Assembly: GCF_038050375.1 (NCBI RefSeq)
Contig: NZ_CP150886.1
Span: 1,529,318-1,593,317, forward strand
Direction of reading: 5' to 3'
Origin: Okeanomitos corallinicola TIOX110
Lineage (GTDB): Bacteria > Cyanobacteriota > Cyanobacteriia > Cyanobacteriales > Nostocaceae
Length of the DNA stretch: 64,000 nucleotides
Positions 44,242 through 54,693 of this stretch are shown here, in pieces. Within the stretch, counting starts at the first letter, position 1, and the number at the start of each line of letters is the position of its first letter. Both the position numbers and the translations under genes were made by a program. The notes beneath the pieces are model-generated. The model was not told the origin of the DNA. It did no database searches and was given only the letters and a program-made list of their open reading frames with translations.

Positions 44242-46344
44242 ATGATAGGAAATACACTTGTTGGAAGATACCAGATTATCAGCCGCTTGGGAGGAGGGGG
44301 CTTTGGGGAAACTTATGTTGCTTCTGATACTCATTTACCTGGTTCTCCTCAGTGTGTTGTCAAAAAACTCAAGCCTCAGTCTAATCATGCTGCAACCTTG
44401 GAAATAGCTAGACGGTTATTTGATACCGAAGCCCAGGTATTATACAAATTAGGGACACATGATCGTATTCCCCAATTATTAGCTTACTTTGAAGAACAAG
44501 CCGAATTTTATCTTGTCCAAGAATATATTCCTAGTCATGATTTATCCCAAGAACTTTCAGAGGGAAAAATCTTTAGTGAAGAACAAGTAATTAATTTATT
44601 AACAGAAATTTTAGAAATATTAGACTTTGTACATAAACAAAAGGTGATCCATCGTGATGTAAATCCCCGGAATATTTTAAGGCGTAAACAGGATCATAAA
44701 TTAATTTTAATTGATTTTGGAGCAGTTAAAGAAATTACTACCCAAGTAATTATGACTCCAGGACAAACTCAAGCTACTGTAGCTATTGGTACACCCGGTT
44801 TTATTCCTGGAGAACAAGCCCAAGGCAGTCCAAAATTCAGCAGTGATATCTATGCTTTAGGAATTATTGCCATGCAAGCAATTACTGGTTTATCACCTTT
44901 AGAACTAGATAAAGATGCTGACACTAATGAAATTATCTGGCGTAATCATGCCAAAATTACTCCTAAGTTTGCCGACTTTTTAGATCAGATGATTTGTTAT
45001 GATTTTCGACAAAGATATGCTTCGGCAACAGTAGCATTAACAGCATTGCAAGAGTTAAATAAACCATCTAGCGGAACATTAGTTGTTAGTCCCAACTCCC
45101 CAGTAAATCAATTTCAACCACAACCAAAACAATTTAAAAAATCTATATTTATTAAATTAACTTTAGGAATGTTTTTATTAGCTATAGGTACAACAGCATC
45201 AATATATATTTTTAATCAAATTAATAACAATAACGCTGTAGATTTATATAGTCAAGGTAACACACTTTTACAACTCAATCGCTACGAAGATGCACTGGCA
45301 ATTTATCAAAAAGCGGTCAATATTAAACCAGATTATATTCAAGGTTGGTATGGACAAGGTAGAGCGTTATTTGCATTAAAAAAATACCAAGAAGCATTAG
45401 CAGCCTATGATAAAGCAATTCAAATCCAACCAGATTATTTAGAAGCCTGGACAGGTAGAGGTTTGACTTTATCTGAATTAGAGCGATATTCAGAAGCAAT
45501 TTCTGCTTTTGATAAAGTCCTCAAAGTTCACGATGATTATACTTCTGTATGGAATGCCAGAGGTGATGCTTTTAGAAGTTTAAAACAATATGATAATGCC
45601 ATCAAATCCTATGAAGAAGCTATTGAATGGCAACCAGATAATGATGAATATTGGTATAAGAAAGGTTTATCCTTACAAAGTATTCAACAGTATGATGATG
45701 CAGCTGTGGCTTATGCAAGAGTTTTAGAATTAAAACCAGATCATATATCAGCCGCATATAATTTAGGTAATTCTCTGATCAATTTAAACCGCTATCAAGA
45801 TGCTTTAAGAGCATACAATCAAGTAGTACAATATCAACCTAGTCATTATCAATCTTGGTTTGCTAGAGGTAATATCTTAGTAACATTTAGAAGATATCCT
45901 GAAGCTGTGGATGCTTTTAAAGAAGTGATTAAATATAATTCTCGTAATTATCAAGCTTGGTATAGTTTGGGATGGTCACTACATCAAAGTCAACGTTATG
46001 TAGAAGCCATTGAGGCTTACAAAAAATCTCTTTCTTTTAGTAAAAATAACTATCAAGCATGGTATAATTTAGGTAATTCCCAGTATATACTTAAAAAGTA
46101 TCAAGATGCGATCGCCGCCTATGACCAAGCAGTCAATTATCAGAAAAATCACTATGAAAGTTGGTATAGTAGAGGCAATGCTTTAGTTAGTTTAGAACGA
46201 TATCAAGAAGCACTAGAATCCTATAATCAGGCCATTAAATATAATCCCGATTACCAACAAGCAATTAAAGCCCGCGAACAGATAGAAAATAAATTAAACC
46301 CAAAAAAAGTGGGCTGGATTATTTTACCTAGTATTAAATTTTAA
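44242..46344 (+). CDS. Ser/Thr protein kinase with membrane helix and TPR array
   Basis: The 700-aa protein has a complete kinase domain (glycine loop LGGGGFGETYVA, VVKKL lysine, HRDVNPRNIL, IDFGAVKEIT). One membrane helix at about 302-322 follows, and then about ten TPR units (about 330-680), several with the NNYQAWYNLGN pattern. This is a common cyanobacterial receptor-like kinase layout in which the TPR part binds partner proteins. The ATG at 44242 gives the standard kinase start. It is divergent from the pseudo-rhomboid gene and convergent with a second kinase gene 21 bases away, so transcription of the two may interfere. Confidence 0.92.
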   Translation: MIGNTLVGRYQIISRLGGGGFGETYVASDTHLPGSPQCVVKKLKPQSNHAATLEIARRLFDTEAQVLYKLGTHDRIPQLLAYFEEQAEFYLVQEYIPSHDLSQELSEGKIFSEEQVINLLTEILEILDFVHKQKVIHRDVNPRNILRRKQDHKLILIDFGAVKEITTQVIMTPGQTQATVAIGTPGFIPGEQAQGSPKFSSDIYALGIIAMQAITGLSPLELDKDADTNEIIWRNHAKITPKFADFLDQMICYDFRQRYASATVALTALQELNKPSSGTLVVSPNSPVNQFQPQPKQFKKSIFIKLTLGMFLLAIGTTASIYIFNQINNNNAVDLYSQGNTLLQLNRYEDALAIYQKAVNIKPDYIQGWYGQGRALFALKKYQEALAAYDKAIQIQPDYLEAWTGRGLTLSELERYSEAISAFDKVLKVHDDYTSVWNARGDAFRSLKQYDNAIKSYEEAIEWQPDNDEYWYKKGLSLQSIQQYDDAAVAYARVLELKPDHISAAYNLGNSLINLNRYQDALRAYNQVVQYQPSHYQSWFARGNILVTFRRYPEAVDAFKEVIKYNSRNYQAWYSLGWSLHQSQRYVEAIEAYKKSLSFSKNNYQAWYNLGNSQYILKKYQDAIAAYDQAVNYQKNHYESWYSRGNALVSLERYQEALESYNQAIKYNPDYQQAIKAREQIENKLNPKKVGWIILPSIKF

Positions 46345-46365
46345 TCAAGTTTAATCAAGCATTAA

Positions 46366-48153
46366 TTAGGTTGAGATATTTACTTCTCCATCAAATGAAT
46401 CAGGCGAATATGAAAATTTCATATTTGACTCTATTTGACCAACAATCATAGATTTATTGACTTTAACCATAGCTTTGAGCTTATTTTTTAAACTATTACG
46501 GATTTGCTGTTTTTCTTTGTATTCCTGTAATTTAACCTTTACTTGAGGATAAATCTCACTACTTGCAGGGATTTTTTCTAAAAATTTAATTGCACTGCCA
46601 AAGTCATTAACCGAAGCTTTTTGGTAAGCCTTGTTTAACAAATAATTGGATCTGATTTGCATTTTTTGATTATATTCAGCCAATTTTTGTTGAATAATAG
46701 CACCAGCAGAAGTTTCTGGCGGAATTTGACGCAGGTGTTTTAAAGCTGTAGCAAAGTCTTGATTCGCAGCACTTTCATAGGCTTGATTTAATAAAGTTTC
46801 TGTTTCTGCTGCTAATTGAGCTTGTGTTTTTTCGATGGTTTTTTCGATTAGTTTCTCTCTTTTCGCACGCCAATAGGAAGTAAAAGGAAGTTTTTCCACA
46901 GCACTTACAGCATCCGACAAATTACCTTCTTTTAAAGCTTGTTCTGCTACCAAATAATTTTTAGTCTCAGCGTGCCATTGTTTCTGCCATTCGGCGATGG
47001 TTTCTTGTGCTTCTGGATATACATTACTGTAGGAAGGAACTGATTTAGCTAAGTTAATAGCTTGTTCTAGATTTCCCGCTTGATATTCTGTAATTGCTTG
47101 AGATAGCTTTTCAGTTTCTGAATAGGATTGAGAATTAGTTACTAGAGAATAAACTCCCAAACCAACTACTACAGAATTTATGGCTATTCCCCATCGCATT
47201 CCTGCTAATAATGGGTCTAGTTTTTTATTTTGATCTTTAGGAGTTTTTCTAGCACTAATAGGTATATTTGATGTTAATAGTCCTACTGCTTGATGTTTCC
47301 ATGTAATGTGTTTAAATACCCATAAAGCTTCGCTGGCAGATTGAAATCTTTCTTGGTAGTTATAGCGAATCATTTGACTGATAAATACAGCCAGATATTC
47401 ATCTATTTGTGTATTTTCATAAGTCCAGGGAATTTCATGATTGCCAGGGTCAATTTTTAATTGCAAGGGTGTTAAACCTGTTAAACCCTGGAGTGCAATC
47501 ATTCCCAAAGCATAAATATCACTATTAGGTTGTGTTTGACCTAAAAATTGTTCTGGTGGAATGTAACCCAATGAAGTCACAGGAATTTGGGAAATAGGCA
47601 GTTCCGCATCAGTGCTAAAGTCAACTGGTTGAATAGAACCAAAGTCAATTAGTGCTAATTTCCCATCGTAACTGCGTCTGATTAAGTTTTCTGGTTTGAC
47701 ATCACAGTGAATAAAACCTTGAGAATGAACAAATTCTAGAATACCTAAAGCATCTTCCAAAAATTTCATTGCTTCGGAGGTATTCCATTTATAACCCTGC
47801 TGTTGATTAGTTTTTAATTCTGAAGATAAGGGTTTTCCGGAAATATATTCCTGCACTAAGTAAAATTGTTCATTTTCTTCAAAACAACTAATGAGTTCAG
47901 GAATTTGGTCATGCTGTCCCAGATGTTTGAGGGTTTCAGTTTCTGTGAGAAATCGGAGTCTCAGATAGTCAAAGTAAGCATTAGATTGAAAGTTATTAAT
48001 TTTTAGCTGTTTAACAACATATCTGGGTTTTTCTGGATAGTCTACATCTTTAGTGTCTTCAGCTATGTATGTTTGTCCAAATACACCTGCACCAAGACTT
48101 TGAATAATTTGGTAACGTCCATTTAACAGTGGTCTGATGGTTTGTTTATTCAT
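46366..48153 (-). CDS. Ser/Thr protein kinase with helical repeat C-terminus
   Basis: The 595-aa protein has a kinase domain with LGAGVFGQTYIAED, VVKQL and HCDVKPENLI (Cys instead of Arg in HRD, so regulation by activation-loop phosphorylation is less likely). IDFGSIQPV occurs in place of the usual DFGxxK. A membrane helix lies near 325-345. Three or four ~40-residue helical repeats (LLNQAYESAANQDFATALKHL and LLNKAYQKASVNDFGSAIKFL) follow, and a short tail ends the chain. It is paired tail-to-tail with a TPR kinase gene. Substrates are unknown. Confidence 0.9.
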   Translation of the reverse strand: MNKQTIRPLLNGRYQIIQSLGAGVFGQTYIAEDTKDVDYPEKPRYVVKQLKINNFQSNAYFDYLRLRFLTETETLKHLGQHDQIPELISCFEENEQFYLVQEYISGKPLSSELKTNQQQGYKWNTSEAMKFLEDALGILEFVHSQGFIHCDVKPENLIRRSYDGKLALIDFGSIQPVDFSTDAELPISQIPVTSLGYIPPEQFLGQTQPNSDIYALGMIALQGLTGLTPLQLKIDPGNHEIPWTYENTQIDEYLAVFISQMIRYNYQERFQSASEALWVFKHITWKHQAVGLLTSNIPISARKTPKDQNKKLDPLLAGMRWGIAINSVVVGLGVYSLVTNSQSYSETEKLSQAITEYQAGNLEQAINLAKSVPSYSNVYPEAQETIAEWQKQWHAETKNYLVAEQALKEGNLSDAVSAVEKLPFTSYWRAKREKLIEKTIEKTQAQLAAETETLLNQAYESAANQDFATALKHLRQIPPETSAGAIIQQKLAEYNQKMQIRSNYLLNKAYQKASVNDFGSAIKFLEKIPASSEIYPQVKVKLQEYKEKQQIRNSLKNKLKAMVKVNKSMIVGQIESNMKFSYSPDSFDGEVNIST

Positions 48154-48872
48154 AAGTCACCTACTGAGAGAAGATTACATAAGTTGTTACCTACTTTTTC
48201 TAGATTCATAGACATTTTCCGGAATACCGAGCAACAATTATTAGTGGCTTTAAATTATTAGGTGTTAAATAAATCTCTAATTTTTCAGATCATTTTGTTG
48301 AATTGCAAGGATAAAATCCAGTAAACACAAGGATTTGTGGCTTGATTGGTCTGTCAAGTCTGTTAAGGTAGCAGTCCTATTTAATACATTTACTAGAGAA
48401 TACTTAGTTAAATATTAAGGTTTTCTGGCTCAAGGTTTACACGGATAGAAGTAGTATCTTAAAGAACGCTTTTGTCCTAGAAGCTCAAAATTTTTAGGTG
48501 TTAGGAGTGTAAGTAAAACTACTCAGTTAACAACCTAGAGTCATTCTATTGATCTCAGGAAAGGTGAAAAGTCTTTGATCTTGTGCGAGTGCTGCTAGTA
48601 GAATACGCACTGATTTAAATACATCAAGGTTTTTATGCATTTAGGAATTTTAATAGACTAATTCTGATGAATTTCACTAACCAATCTAGAATTTATCAGG
48701 TCTAACGGCTTGTACCTTTGGTGATAGTTTAATTATTGTTGGGTGGTCGTCAGGATACATGAGAGACAAGCCAGAGGGATAGTCCTTGGCTATGGGGAAA
48801 AACAAAGCTCTATTCTGACTGTGACAATGCTTGCAAAATCCACTATTGCTGTCTTTTGGGAGATGAGCTTAA
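48154..48872. other. 719-base spacer without a recognised gene
   Basis: Upstream of the second kinase gene there is a long non-coding stretch. Its right part (about 48690-48860) is less AT-rich than typical spacers here and could be a leader or a small RNA gene. I could not match it to tmRNA, 6S RNA or RNase P RNA by their usual landmarks. Confidence 0.4.
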
Positions 48873-50402
48873 CTATTCTTTATCTGTCAGAGGTTTAACG
48901 ACTTTGGCGATCGCTTCCTGGATGAATCCTTTCATAAACTCGTCGCGGCGGTTGATTTGAAATTGTTGCTGTACTACTTCGGTCATTCCCCCATCACCCC
49001 AATCTTGATCATGGCGAAAATATTCAATAAAGCTTTTACCTGCAATGCGAGTTAAATAAGCTGCTGTCACTCCTTGGATAGCACGGCCGATGACAAACGT
49101 AGCTATATGAAGTTGCAAAGCCGTGGAGAGTAATTCAACTGCACCTTTAACAATACCTAAACCAGCAATAGTTTTTCCTAAAGATAGGGCTAACTCCCGC
49201 CCCCGTTCCATATTCAAATCACAACCATAAACTTTGCCAATCTCGACTACCATTTGGGCATTAACTGCGGCTGTGGCTAGTAAATCTACAACTGGTAAAG
49301 GGGTTACTGACACCACACCAGCCCCAATCCATTGATATCTATCCACTATTTTATCAGCTTGACGACGACGTTGGGAATCAATTAATTTACGAGCCTCTTC
49401 TCCTAAACGGAGAGATTGTAAAAGAATATTATCTGCGACTAAATCTTCACCTTCAGCCCTTAATACAGAAGCCACACGTCTTAATAGGGGGACAATTTCT
49501 GGTTCTGGATGGAAAATTTCTCCGGTTTCTAATTGTGCGGGTTGAGGGTTGGCAGCGATCGCAATTACATCACTACTAGGAATAAAATCCCGTACCCGTT
49601 GCCGCAACTTAGACAAGATTACTTCTTGATCATCTTCTGTATATAAATCAGTTTTATTAAGAACTAATAGCGATCGCTTACCAATTTCTGCTAAACCTTT
49701 AAGTGGTTCATACTCAGATTTGCGTAAATCATTATCTACAACAAATAATAATAAATCTGCTTCTGTGGCCAAAGCCCTAGCCAACTGTTCTCTTTCTGTT
49801 CCGGCCACTCCCGCTTCTAAAATTCCGGGAGTATCAGTAATTAAAATTTTCCTCTCTAATCCTTTTAAGCGTAAACAATAGGTTTCACCTACCTGGGTTG
49901 TTCCCATAGGCGCGTTTACCTCGCCGACAATTCTGCCCATAATCCCATTCACTAGAGAGGTTTTACCCGCGCTACCCGTACCAAACACCACCACTTGAAT
50001 TTCTCCTCGTGCTAAATTGGTTTCAATTTCCCTGGTGCGACTGAGTAAAGCTTGACGGGTAACTTCATCTTGAATTTGCGCCACCTGTTGACGTACAGCT
50101 TGGAGAGTGCTGGAAGCCGCGTCAGACTTAGCTGCTGGAATTTGGGCAGCAGTAAATCTTTGGCGTTGGCGACGAGATTTACTTTCACTAGATCGCAGAA
50201 CTAACACATAATAGACAAAGGCCGCAATCAATCCTCCTAAAAGTACAATCAACAGTAACAACAGCAGATTACCTAATAGGGGAGAATAGGATAGTTGCCA
50301 GTACAGCCGATTTAGGGAATCAATCAGCCACAGGGCTAATCCCAAGATTATAATTAGACCAACAATGAGTGTGACTATGCGCGACAAAGGCATAAATAGC
50401 AA
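48873..50402 (-). CDS. membrane-associated GTPase with DUF697 domain
   Basis: The 509-aa protein has two N-terminal membrane helices (about 8-30 and 40-65), a basic linker, and an Era/TrmE-like G domain. Its P-loop is GTGSAGKTSLVNG (about 143), with G3 ITDTPGILE and G4 LNKTDLY. The C-terminal DUF697 region contains hydrophobic segments. This layout resembles YcjF/DUF697 GTPases of cyanobacteria. A role in membrane or chloroplast-like organisation is possible but not established. HIP1 octamers occur inside. The gene is monocistronic and divergent from a histidine kinase. Confidence 0.88.
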   Translation of the reverse strand: MLFMPLSRIVTLIVGLIIILGLALWLIDSLNRLYWQLSYSPLLGNLLLLLLIVLLGGLIAAFVYYVLVLRSSESKSRRQRQRFTAAQIPAAKSDAASSTLQAVRQQVAQIQDEVTRQALLSRTREIETNLARGEIQVVVFGTGSAGKTSLVNGIMGRIVGEVNAPMGTTQVGETYCLRLKGLERKILITDTPGILEAGVAGTEREQLARALATEADLLLFVVDNDLRKSEYEPLKGLAEIGKRSLLVLNKTDLYTEDDQEVILSKLRQRVRDFIPSSDVIAIAANPQPAQLETGEIFHPEPEIVPLLRRVASVLRAEGEDLVADNILLQSLRLGEEARKLIDSQRRRQADKIVDRYQWIGAGVVSVTPLPVVDLLATAAVNAQMVVEIGKVYGCDLNMERGRELALSLGKTIAGLGIVKGAVELLSTALQLHIATFVIGRAIQGVTAAYLTRIAGKSFIEYFRHDQDWGDGGMTEVVQQQFQINRRDEFMKGFIQEAIAKVVKPLTDKE

Positions 50403-50672
50403 AAATAAGAGAATATTAAGTAGGTCGGTGTTTTTCGATCTTAATCTGTCCAGAGTTTTTGTCTAGAATACAAATAGACAGATTTTAATCAACTCAGACT
50501 GATATTGTATAAAATGTTTCCCTTGAATCAGTAAAAGCTAACGGTAACAAGATTACAATTGTTAATTTTTAATTGTTAACCGATAACTGATAACTGTTAA
50601 TGACTGGCTGGTGAATTCTTTGTTTTTAATTTCAACCTGACTACAGGGAAAAGTTCAACGGCGAGTTATACG

Positions 50673-52388
50673 ATGAATTTAAAATCTAATGTCATTGCTG
50701 CTAATTTACAGCGGGTGCAAAACTTATTTCAACGGCTGAGTATTCGGCAAAAAATTGTTTGTGGATATGCACTATCTTTGGGCATCGCTGTTTTGGGAAC
50801 AACGGGTGGTTTAATAGTGGGCGATCTCTACTTTCAATCTTCTAAAGAAAAAATGCTTTCGACTAATCAAAAAGCATATATCCTCAGCAGTTTACAAGGT
50901 GAAATTCTAGAAATTCAAGTCCATCAGCAAGAAATATTCTCCATTTTTTCCCAACAACAGGCTTTACCATCCACCATTAATGCTGAGTGGCAAGAACATT
51001 TGCAAAAAATTGGAATTTTATTTTCTCAATTACAAGAATTGAGTGAAGTTACTACTGATAATAATTTGCAGATTTTATTAACAAGATACGATACAGAAAT
51101 AAAGTCATATTTTCAAGACCTGACACAGCTACTTACACAAATCGCCTTACTTAACTCAACTCCAGAAAATATAAAGATATCTCAACAATTAATCTGGAAA
51201 TTTAGTCAAAGTAAATCTACACAAAATTTTTATCAATATTCCCATGTTCTCACGAAAATAACCGAAAAAATTCATAAACTTCAACAGCAAAATGATCTAA
51301 ACTACTATTCAGCTAGAAAACTAGGAACGTTAATTATTCTTACCAGTATTGGTTTATCCGTAATAATTGCCAGTATTCTATCAGTATATACTAGCACAAT
51401 TATTACTCGCCCTATTAATGCAGTTACAGATATTGCTCAACGAGTTACCAAGGAAGCTAACTTTGAACTGCAAGTACCTCTGACTACTGAAGATGAAATA
51501 GGGACATTAGCCAGAGCCTTAAACCAACTTATTCAACAAGTAAAACAATTATTAGAAATACAAAAAAATGATGCCCAAGCAAAACTAATTCAAAGTGAAA
51601 AAATGTCCAGCTTAGGCAGAATGTTGGCTGGTGTAGCCCATGAAATTAATAATCCTGTTAACTTTATTTCTGGCAACATTGTACACGCAAAAACCTATGT
51701 AGAAGACTTATTAATTTTATTAAAGACCTACCAAGAATTAATTCCTGAACCACCAGAAAAAGTCCAATGTGTAGCCGAAGAAATTGACTTAGAATTTCTA
51801 GAAACTGACTTACCAAAAATCCTAAACTCCATGACAGTAGGAACAGAAAGAACAAAAGAAATAGTCCGCAGTTTGAAAAACTTCTCTCGTTTAGATGAAG
51901 GTACAATTAACTTAGTAGATTTACATCCATGTATTGAAAGTACATTATTGATTTTAAATAATCGGATTAAAAATAGTATTATAGTTATTCGTAAATATGG
52001 AGAGATTCCCTTAATTTATGGCTATATGGGTTTACTCTATCAAGTATTTATGAATATCATTAGTAATGCTATTGATGCCTTAGAGGAAAAAACTAAAACT
52101 GAGCCAAAATTTCTACCACAACTCACCATTATTACCGAATGCGCTGAGGATAAATGGGTATTAATCAGAATTACAGATAATGGATCGGGAATTAGTCCAG
52201 AACATCAAACTAAGATATTTGAAACTTTTTTTACTACTAAACCCAGAGAAATTGGTACAGGTTTAGGTTTAGCAATTACTCATCAAATTGTAGTAGAAAA
52301 ACATAGAGGTAAAATTAGTTGTAATTCTGAATTAAATCAAGGAACAGAATTCGTCATCTATCTACCAATTAATGGAGGAAAAAAATAA
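50673..52388 (+). CDS. sensor histidine kinase with HAMP domain
   Basis: The 571-aa membrane kinase has helices at about 28-50 and 212-235, an extracytoplasmic helical sensor between them (four-helix type), a HAMP domain (about 235-290), a HisKA-like dimerisation segment with GVAHEINNPVNFISGN (phospho-His about 324), and an HATPase with FMNIISNAIDALEE, DNGSGISPE and GTGLGLA. The ligand is unknown. The last codon overlaps the ATG of the next gene (TAATG), so translation of the two is coupled. No response regulator is adjacent. Confidence 0.92.
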   Translation: MNLKSNVIAANLQRVQNLFQRLSIRQKIVCGYALSLGIAVLGTTGGLIVGDLYFQSSKEKMLSTNQKAYILSSLQGEILEIQVHQQEIFSIFSQQQALPSTINAEWQEHLQKIGILFSQLQELSEVTTDNNLQILLTRYDTEIKSYFQDLTQLLTQIALLNSTPENIKISQQLIWKFSQSKSTQNFYQYSHVLTKITEKIHKLQQQNDLNYYSARKLGTLIILTSIGLSVIIASILSVYTSTIITRPINAVTDIAQRVTKEANFELQVPLTTEDEIGTLARALNQLIQQVKQLLEIQKNDAQAKLIQSEKMSSLGRMLAGVAHEINNPVNFISGNIVHAKTYVEDLLILLKTYQELIPEPPEKVQCVAEEIDLEFLETDLPKILNSMTVGTERTKEIVRSLKNFSRLDEGTINLVDLHPCIESTLLILNNRIKNSIIVIRKYGEIPLIYGYMGLLYQVFMNIISNAIDALEEKTKTEPKFLPQLTIITECAEDKWVLIRITDNGSGISPEHQTKIFETFFTTKPREIGTGLGLAITHQIVVEKHRGKISCNSELNQGTEFVIYLPINGGKK

Positions 52389-52885
52389 TGGGACTTTTTG
52401 ATCAAATTCTCGGTTCGGTTACTAATTCTAATCAACCAGGTGGTTTAGGTAAACTGGTAAGTATTGCTAATACTATTCAGCAGATTAGTGATAGTACAGG
52501 TACAGATAGTTCAACTATGCAGTCTATTTTATCAGTGGTGGGTAAACAAGTACATTCATCTTTGCAAACAAAACAAGCGAATGAAGGAACTGAAGCGGTA
52601 GAAAATTTAGTAAATCAATTTGCAGGAACTTCTCCCGACTCTCAAGCGGTAGACTCTTTGTTTTCTCCAGTTATTCAACAACAAGTAGCACAAATTGCGG
52701 CTGACCGCACAGGTTTAGATCCGGCATTAATTCAACAATTATTACCTAGTTTAGTACCTTTGGTTCTCAATTTCTTACAATCTGGTGGAAATCCATTATT
52801 GAATAAATTCCTTGATGCTGACGGTGATGGTGATGTTGATATTGCTGATGCAATTAAATTAGCTAGTCGCTTTTTAGGAAAGTAA
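52388..52885 (+). CDS. YidB/DUF937-like protein with C-terminal EF-hand-like motif
   Basis: The 165-aa protein begins GLFDQILGSVTNSN, typical of the DUF937/YidB family, with a long helical middle region and a hydrophobic LVPLVLNFLQ. The tail DADGDGDVDIADAIKLASRF resembles a calcium-binding EF-hand or dockerin-type loop. The function of the family is unknown. The start overlaps the histidine-kinase stop codon by one base, so the two proteins are probably made in fixed ratio and may work together. Confidence 0.8.
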   Translation: MGLFDQILGSVTNSNQPGGLGKLVSIANTIQQISDSTGTDSSTMQSILSVVGKQVHSSLQTKQANEGTEAVENLVNQFAGTSPDSQAVDSLFSPVIQQQVAQIAADRTGLDPALIQQLLPSLVPLVLNFLQSGGNPLLNKFLDADGDGDVDIADAIKLASRFLGK

Positions 52886-52910
52886 ATAATTAATTCTTGA
52901 TCAGTTTTCA

Positions 52911-52931
52911 GGGTTTAGCACTGCTAAACCC
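52911..52931. repeat. palindrome GGGTTTAGC-act-GCTAAACCC
   Basis: A perfect 9-bp stem with a 3-base loop lies 25 bases after the YidB-like stop codon. It is not followed by a T-run. It may be a dispersed cyanobacterial palindrome, with a degenerate copy near 60400-60416, or an RNA end structure. Confidence 0.55.
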
Positions 52932-53022
52932 CTACTGAATTTTCAACTATGATGTTTACAAATATCTATTTAAAATATTAGTATTTAATTGGGGTGTATT
53001 ATCCTGTAGGAATATAAAAATC

Positions 53023-53487
53023 ATGTATAAAATCAACTATACTAAACTAGATTACTTACTTTCTCAATCAGCTTGGAAGAAAGCAGATATTGAAACCAGA
53101 AAAATCATGCTGGAAATTACAGGAGCAAACCAGCGAGAAGAATTGTTAATGACTGCAACTGATTTACAAAAATTTCCTTGTTCAGAGTTAAAAATTATAG
53201 ATAAGCTGTGGAGAGAAGCTAGTAATGAACGGTTTGGATTTCATGTAATTGCAGATATCTACAAAGAATTAGATCAAGACTATTTGTTATTAGCTAAACA
53301 AGTTGGCTGGTGCAATGATGGTAATTGGATAAAATGTGAGCAAATAAATTTTACTAATGATGCTCCTGTGGGTCATTTACCGATAACTTGGCTTGTTCCT
53401 AGTACATTTTCTGGATATTGGTTAGCTCGTTTTGCTAGTGCTGGATGGAGGGTACTTTTAAAAAGAATTATTGAATGTGAATGTTGA
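53023..53487 (+). CDS. GUN4-domain protein
   Basis: The 154-aa protein is a single GUN4 domain. The landmarks in order are YTKLDYLLSQSAWKKADIET, then FPCSELKIIDKLWREASNERFGFHV and a C-terminal region with WLVPSTFSGYWLARF. Authentic Gun4 binds protoporphyrin and activates Mg-chelatase in chlorophyll synthesis. Cyanobacteria also carry many stand-alone or kinase-fused GUN4-like domains of unknown role, and this short one is probably of that second type. It has its own 137-base upstream gap and precedes fni on the same strand. Confidence 0.85.
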   Translation: MYKINYTKLDYLLSQSAWKKADIETRKIMLEITGANQREELLMTATDLQKFPCSELKIIDKLWREASNERFGFHVIADIYKELDQDYLLLAKQVGWCNDGNWIKCEQINFTNDAPVGHLPITWLVPSTFSGYWLARFASAGWRVLLKRIIECEC

Positions 53488-53573
53488 TAGTTTATTAGTT
53501 TTTGAAAATGCGATCGCTTTCCTTTTCTCGTGTTTGCAACAATAATGAAAATAACAACTTGGAGTTATTGCTC

Positions 53574-54623
53574 GTGAAACCTCCTATTACTAACCCAACA
53601 CAAACCCAAGATCGTAAAGCTGATCATATCCGCATCTGTTTAGAGGAAGATGTCCAATTTCAGCAAGTAACAACAGGATTAGAAAAGTATCGTTTTCTTC
53701 ATTGTTGTTTACCAGAATGCGATCGCTCTGATATTGATATCAGCACCAAATTTTTAGGAAAAAACCTCAATGCACCTGTGTTAATTTCTTCCATGACAGG
53801 AGGAACAGAACCAGCAGGAATTATTAACCGTCGTCTAGCAGAAATTGCCCAACAATATCAACTAGCAATGGGTGTCGGTTCTCAGCGTGTAGCTTTAGAA
53901 AAACCCCAAGTTGCTGATACCTTTGCTATTCGTAAATATGCCCCAGATGTACTTTTATTTGCTAATTTAGGTGCAGTACAACTTAATTATCAATGTGGGG
54001 TTGATGAATGTCTGCGAATTATTGATATTTTAGAAGCTGATGCTTTGATATTACACATCAACCCCTTACAAGAATTTATTCAACCCAGAGGTGATACTAA
54101 TTTTCGGGGATTATTTGCCAAAATAGAAAAATTATGTAGTAAATTACCAGTACCCGTAATTGCCAAAGAAGTTGGTAATGGTATTTCTGGGACAATGGCA
54201 GAAAAACTACTATCAGTAGGAATACAGGCTATTGATGTAGCAGGTGCTGGTGGGACATCTTGGGCATTGGTGGAAAGTGAAAGAGCAGAAACACCTTTAC
54301 AAAGACGTTTAGGAAGAACATTTGCTGATTGGGGAATACCCACAGCAGACTGTATTACCAGTATCAGAAACCAGTTTCCAGAAGTCCCATTAATAGCCTC
54401 TGGGGGGTTACGTCATGGTTTAGATGTAGCCAAAGCGATCGCCTTGGGTGCAAATATCGCAGGTTTAGCCATGCCTTTTCTCAAAGCAGCAGATATATCT
54501 GAAACTGCGCTGCAACAATTAGCAGAAGTCTTAATTGCTGAAATCACTACCGTATTATTCTGTACTGGTAACAGAACTTTGGATCAGTTACAGCACTCTA
54601 ACAGCTTACAGCGTATAGAATGA
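53574..54623 (+). CDS. fni: type 2 isopentenyl-diphosphate delta-isomerase
   Basis: The FMN- and NADPH-dependent enzyme interconverts IPP and DMAPP for isoprenoid synthesis. It carries [58 protein letters not shown] and [13 protein letters not shown], all characteristic. The GTG at 53574 is preferred: GGAG lies about 9 bases before it and the protein is then 349 aa, the usual family length. An upstream ATG at 53502 would add 24 poorly conserved residues. A HIP1 octamer lies just upstream. Confidence 0.93.
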   Translation: MKPPITNPTQTQDRKADHIRICLEEDVQFQQVTTGLEKYRFLHCCLPECDRSDIDISTKFLGKNLNAPVLISSMTGGTEPAGIINRRLAEIAQQYQLAMGVGSQRVALEKPQVADTFAIRKYAPDVLLFANLGAVQLNYQCGVDECLRIIDILEADALILHINPLQEFIQPRGDTNFRGLFAKIEKLCSKLPVPVIAKEVGNGISGTMAEKLLSVGIQAIDVAGAGGTSWALVESERAETPLQRRLGRTFADWGIPTADCITSIRNQFPEVPLIASGGLRHGLDVAKAIALGANIAGLAMPFLKAADISETALQQLAEVLIAEITTVLFCTGNRTLDQLQHSNSLQRIE

Positions 54624-54644
54624 AATAACATAGATTGTTTTTCC

Positions 54645-54693
54645 TAGTCATTAGTTTTTTTACTAATGACTAATTACTAATGATTAATTACTA
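54645..54693. repeat. ACTAATGACTAATT-type repeat with 11-bp stem-loop before sppA
   Basis: TAGTCATTAGT (54645-54655) and ACTAATGACTA (54662-54672) form a perfect stem with a TTTTTT loop. Two further copies of the word ACTAATGA(C/T)TAA follow, and the last contains the sppA ATG. Confidence 0.75.

Noticed and set aside
48218-48223. TCCGGA (DIF1-like) upstream of the second Ser/Thr kinase gene
   Set aside because: No -10 element at a suitable distance; a single palindromic hexamer is expected by chance in a window of this size.
48690-48872. tmRNA, RNase P RNA or 6S RNA
   Set aside because: The expected landmarks (tRNA-like 3' end with TTCGA, the AGAGGAAAGTCC block) were not found.
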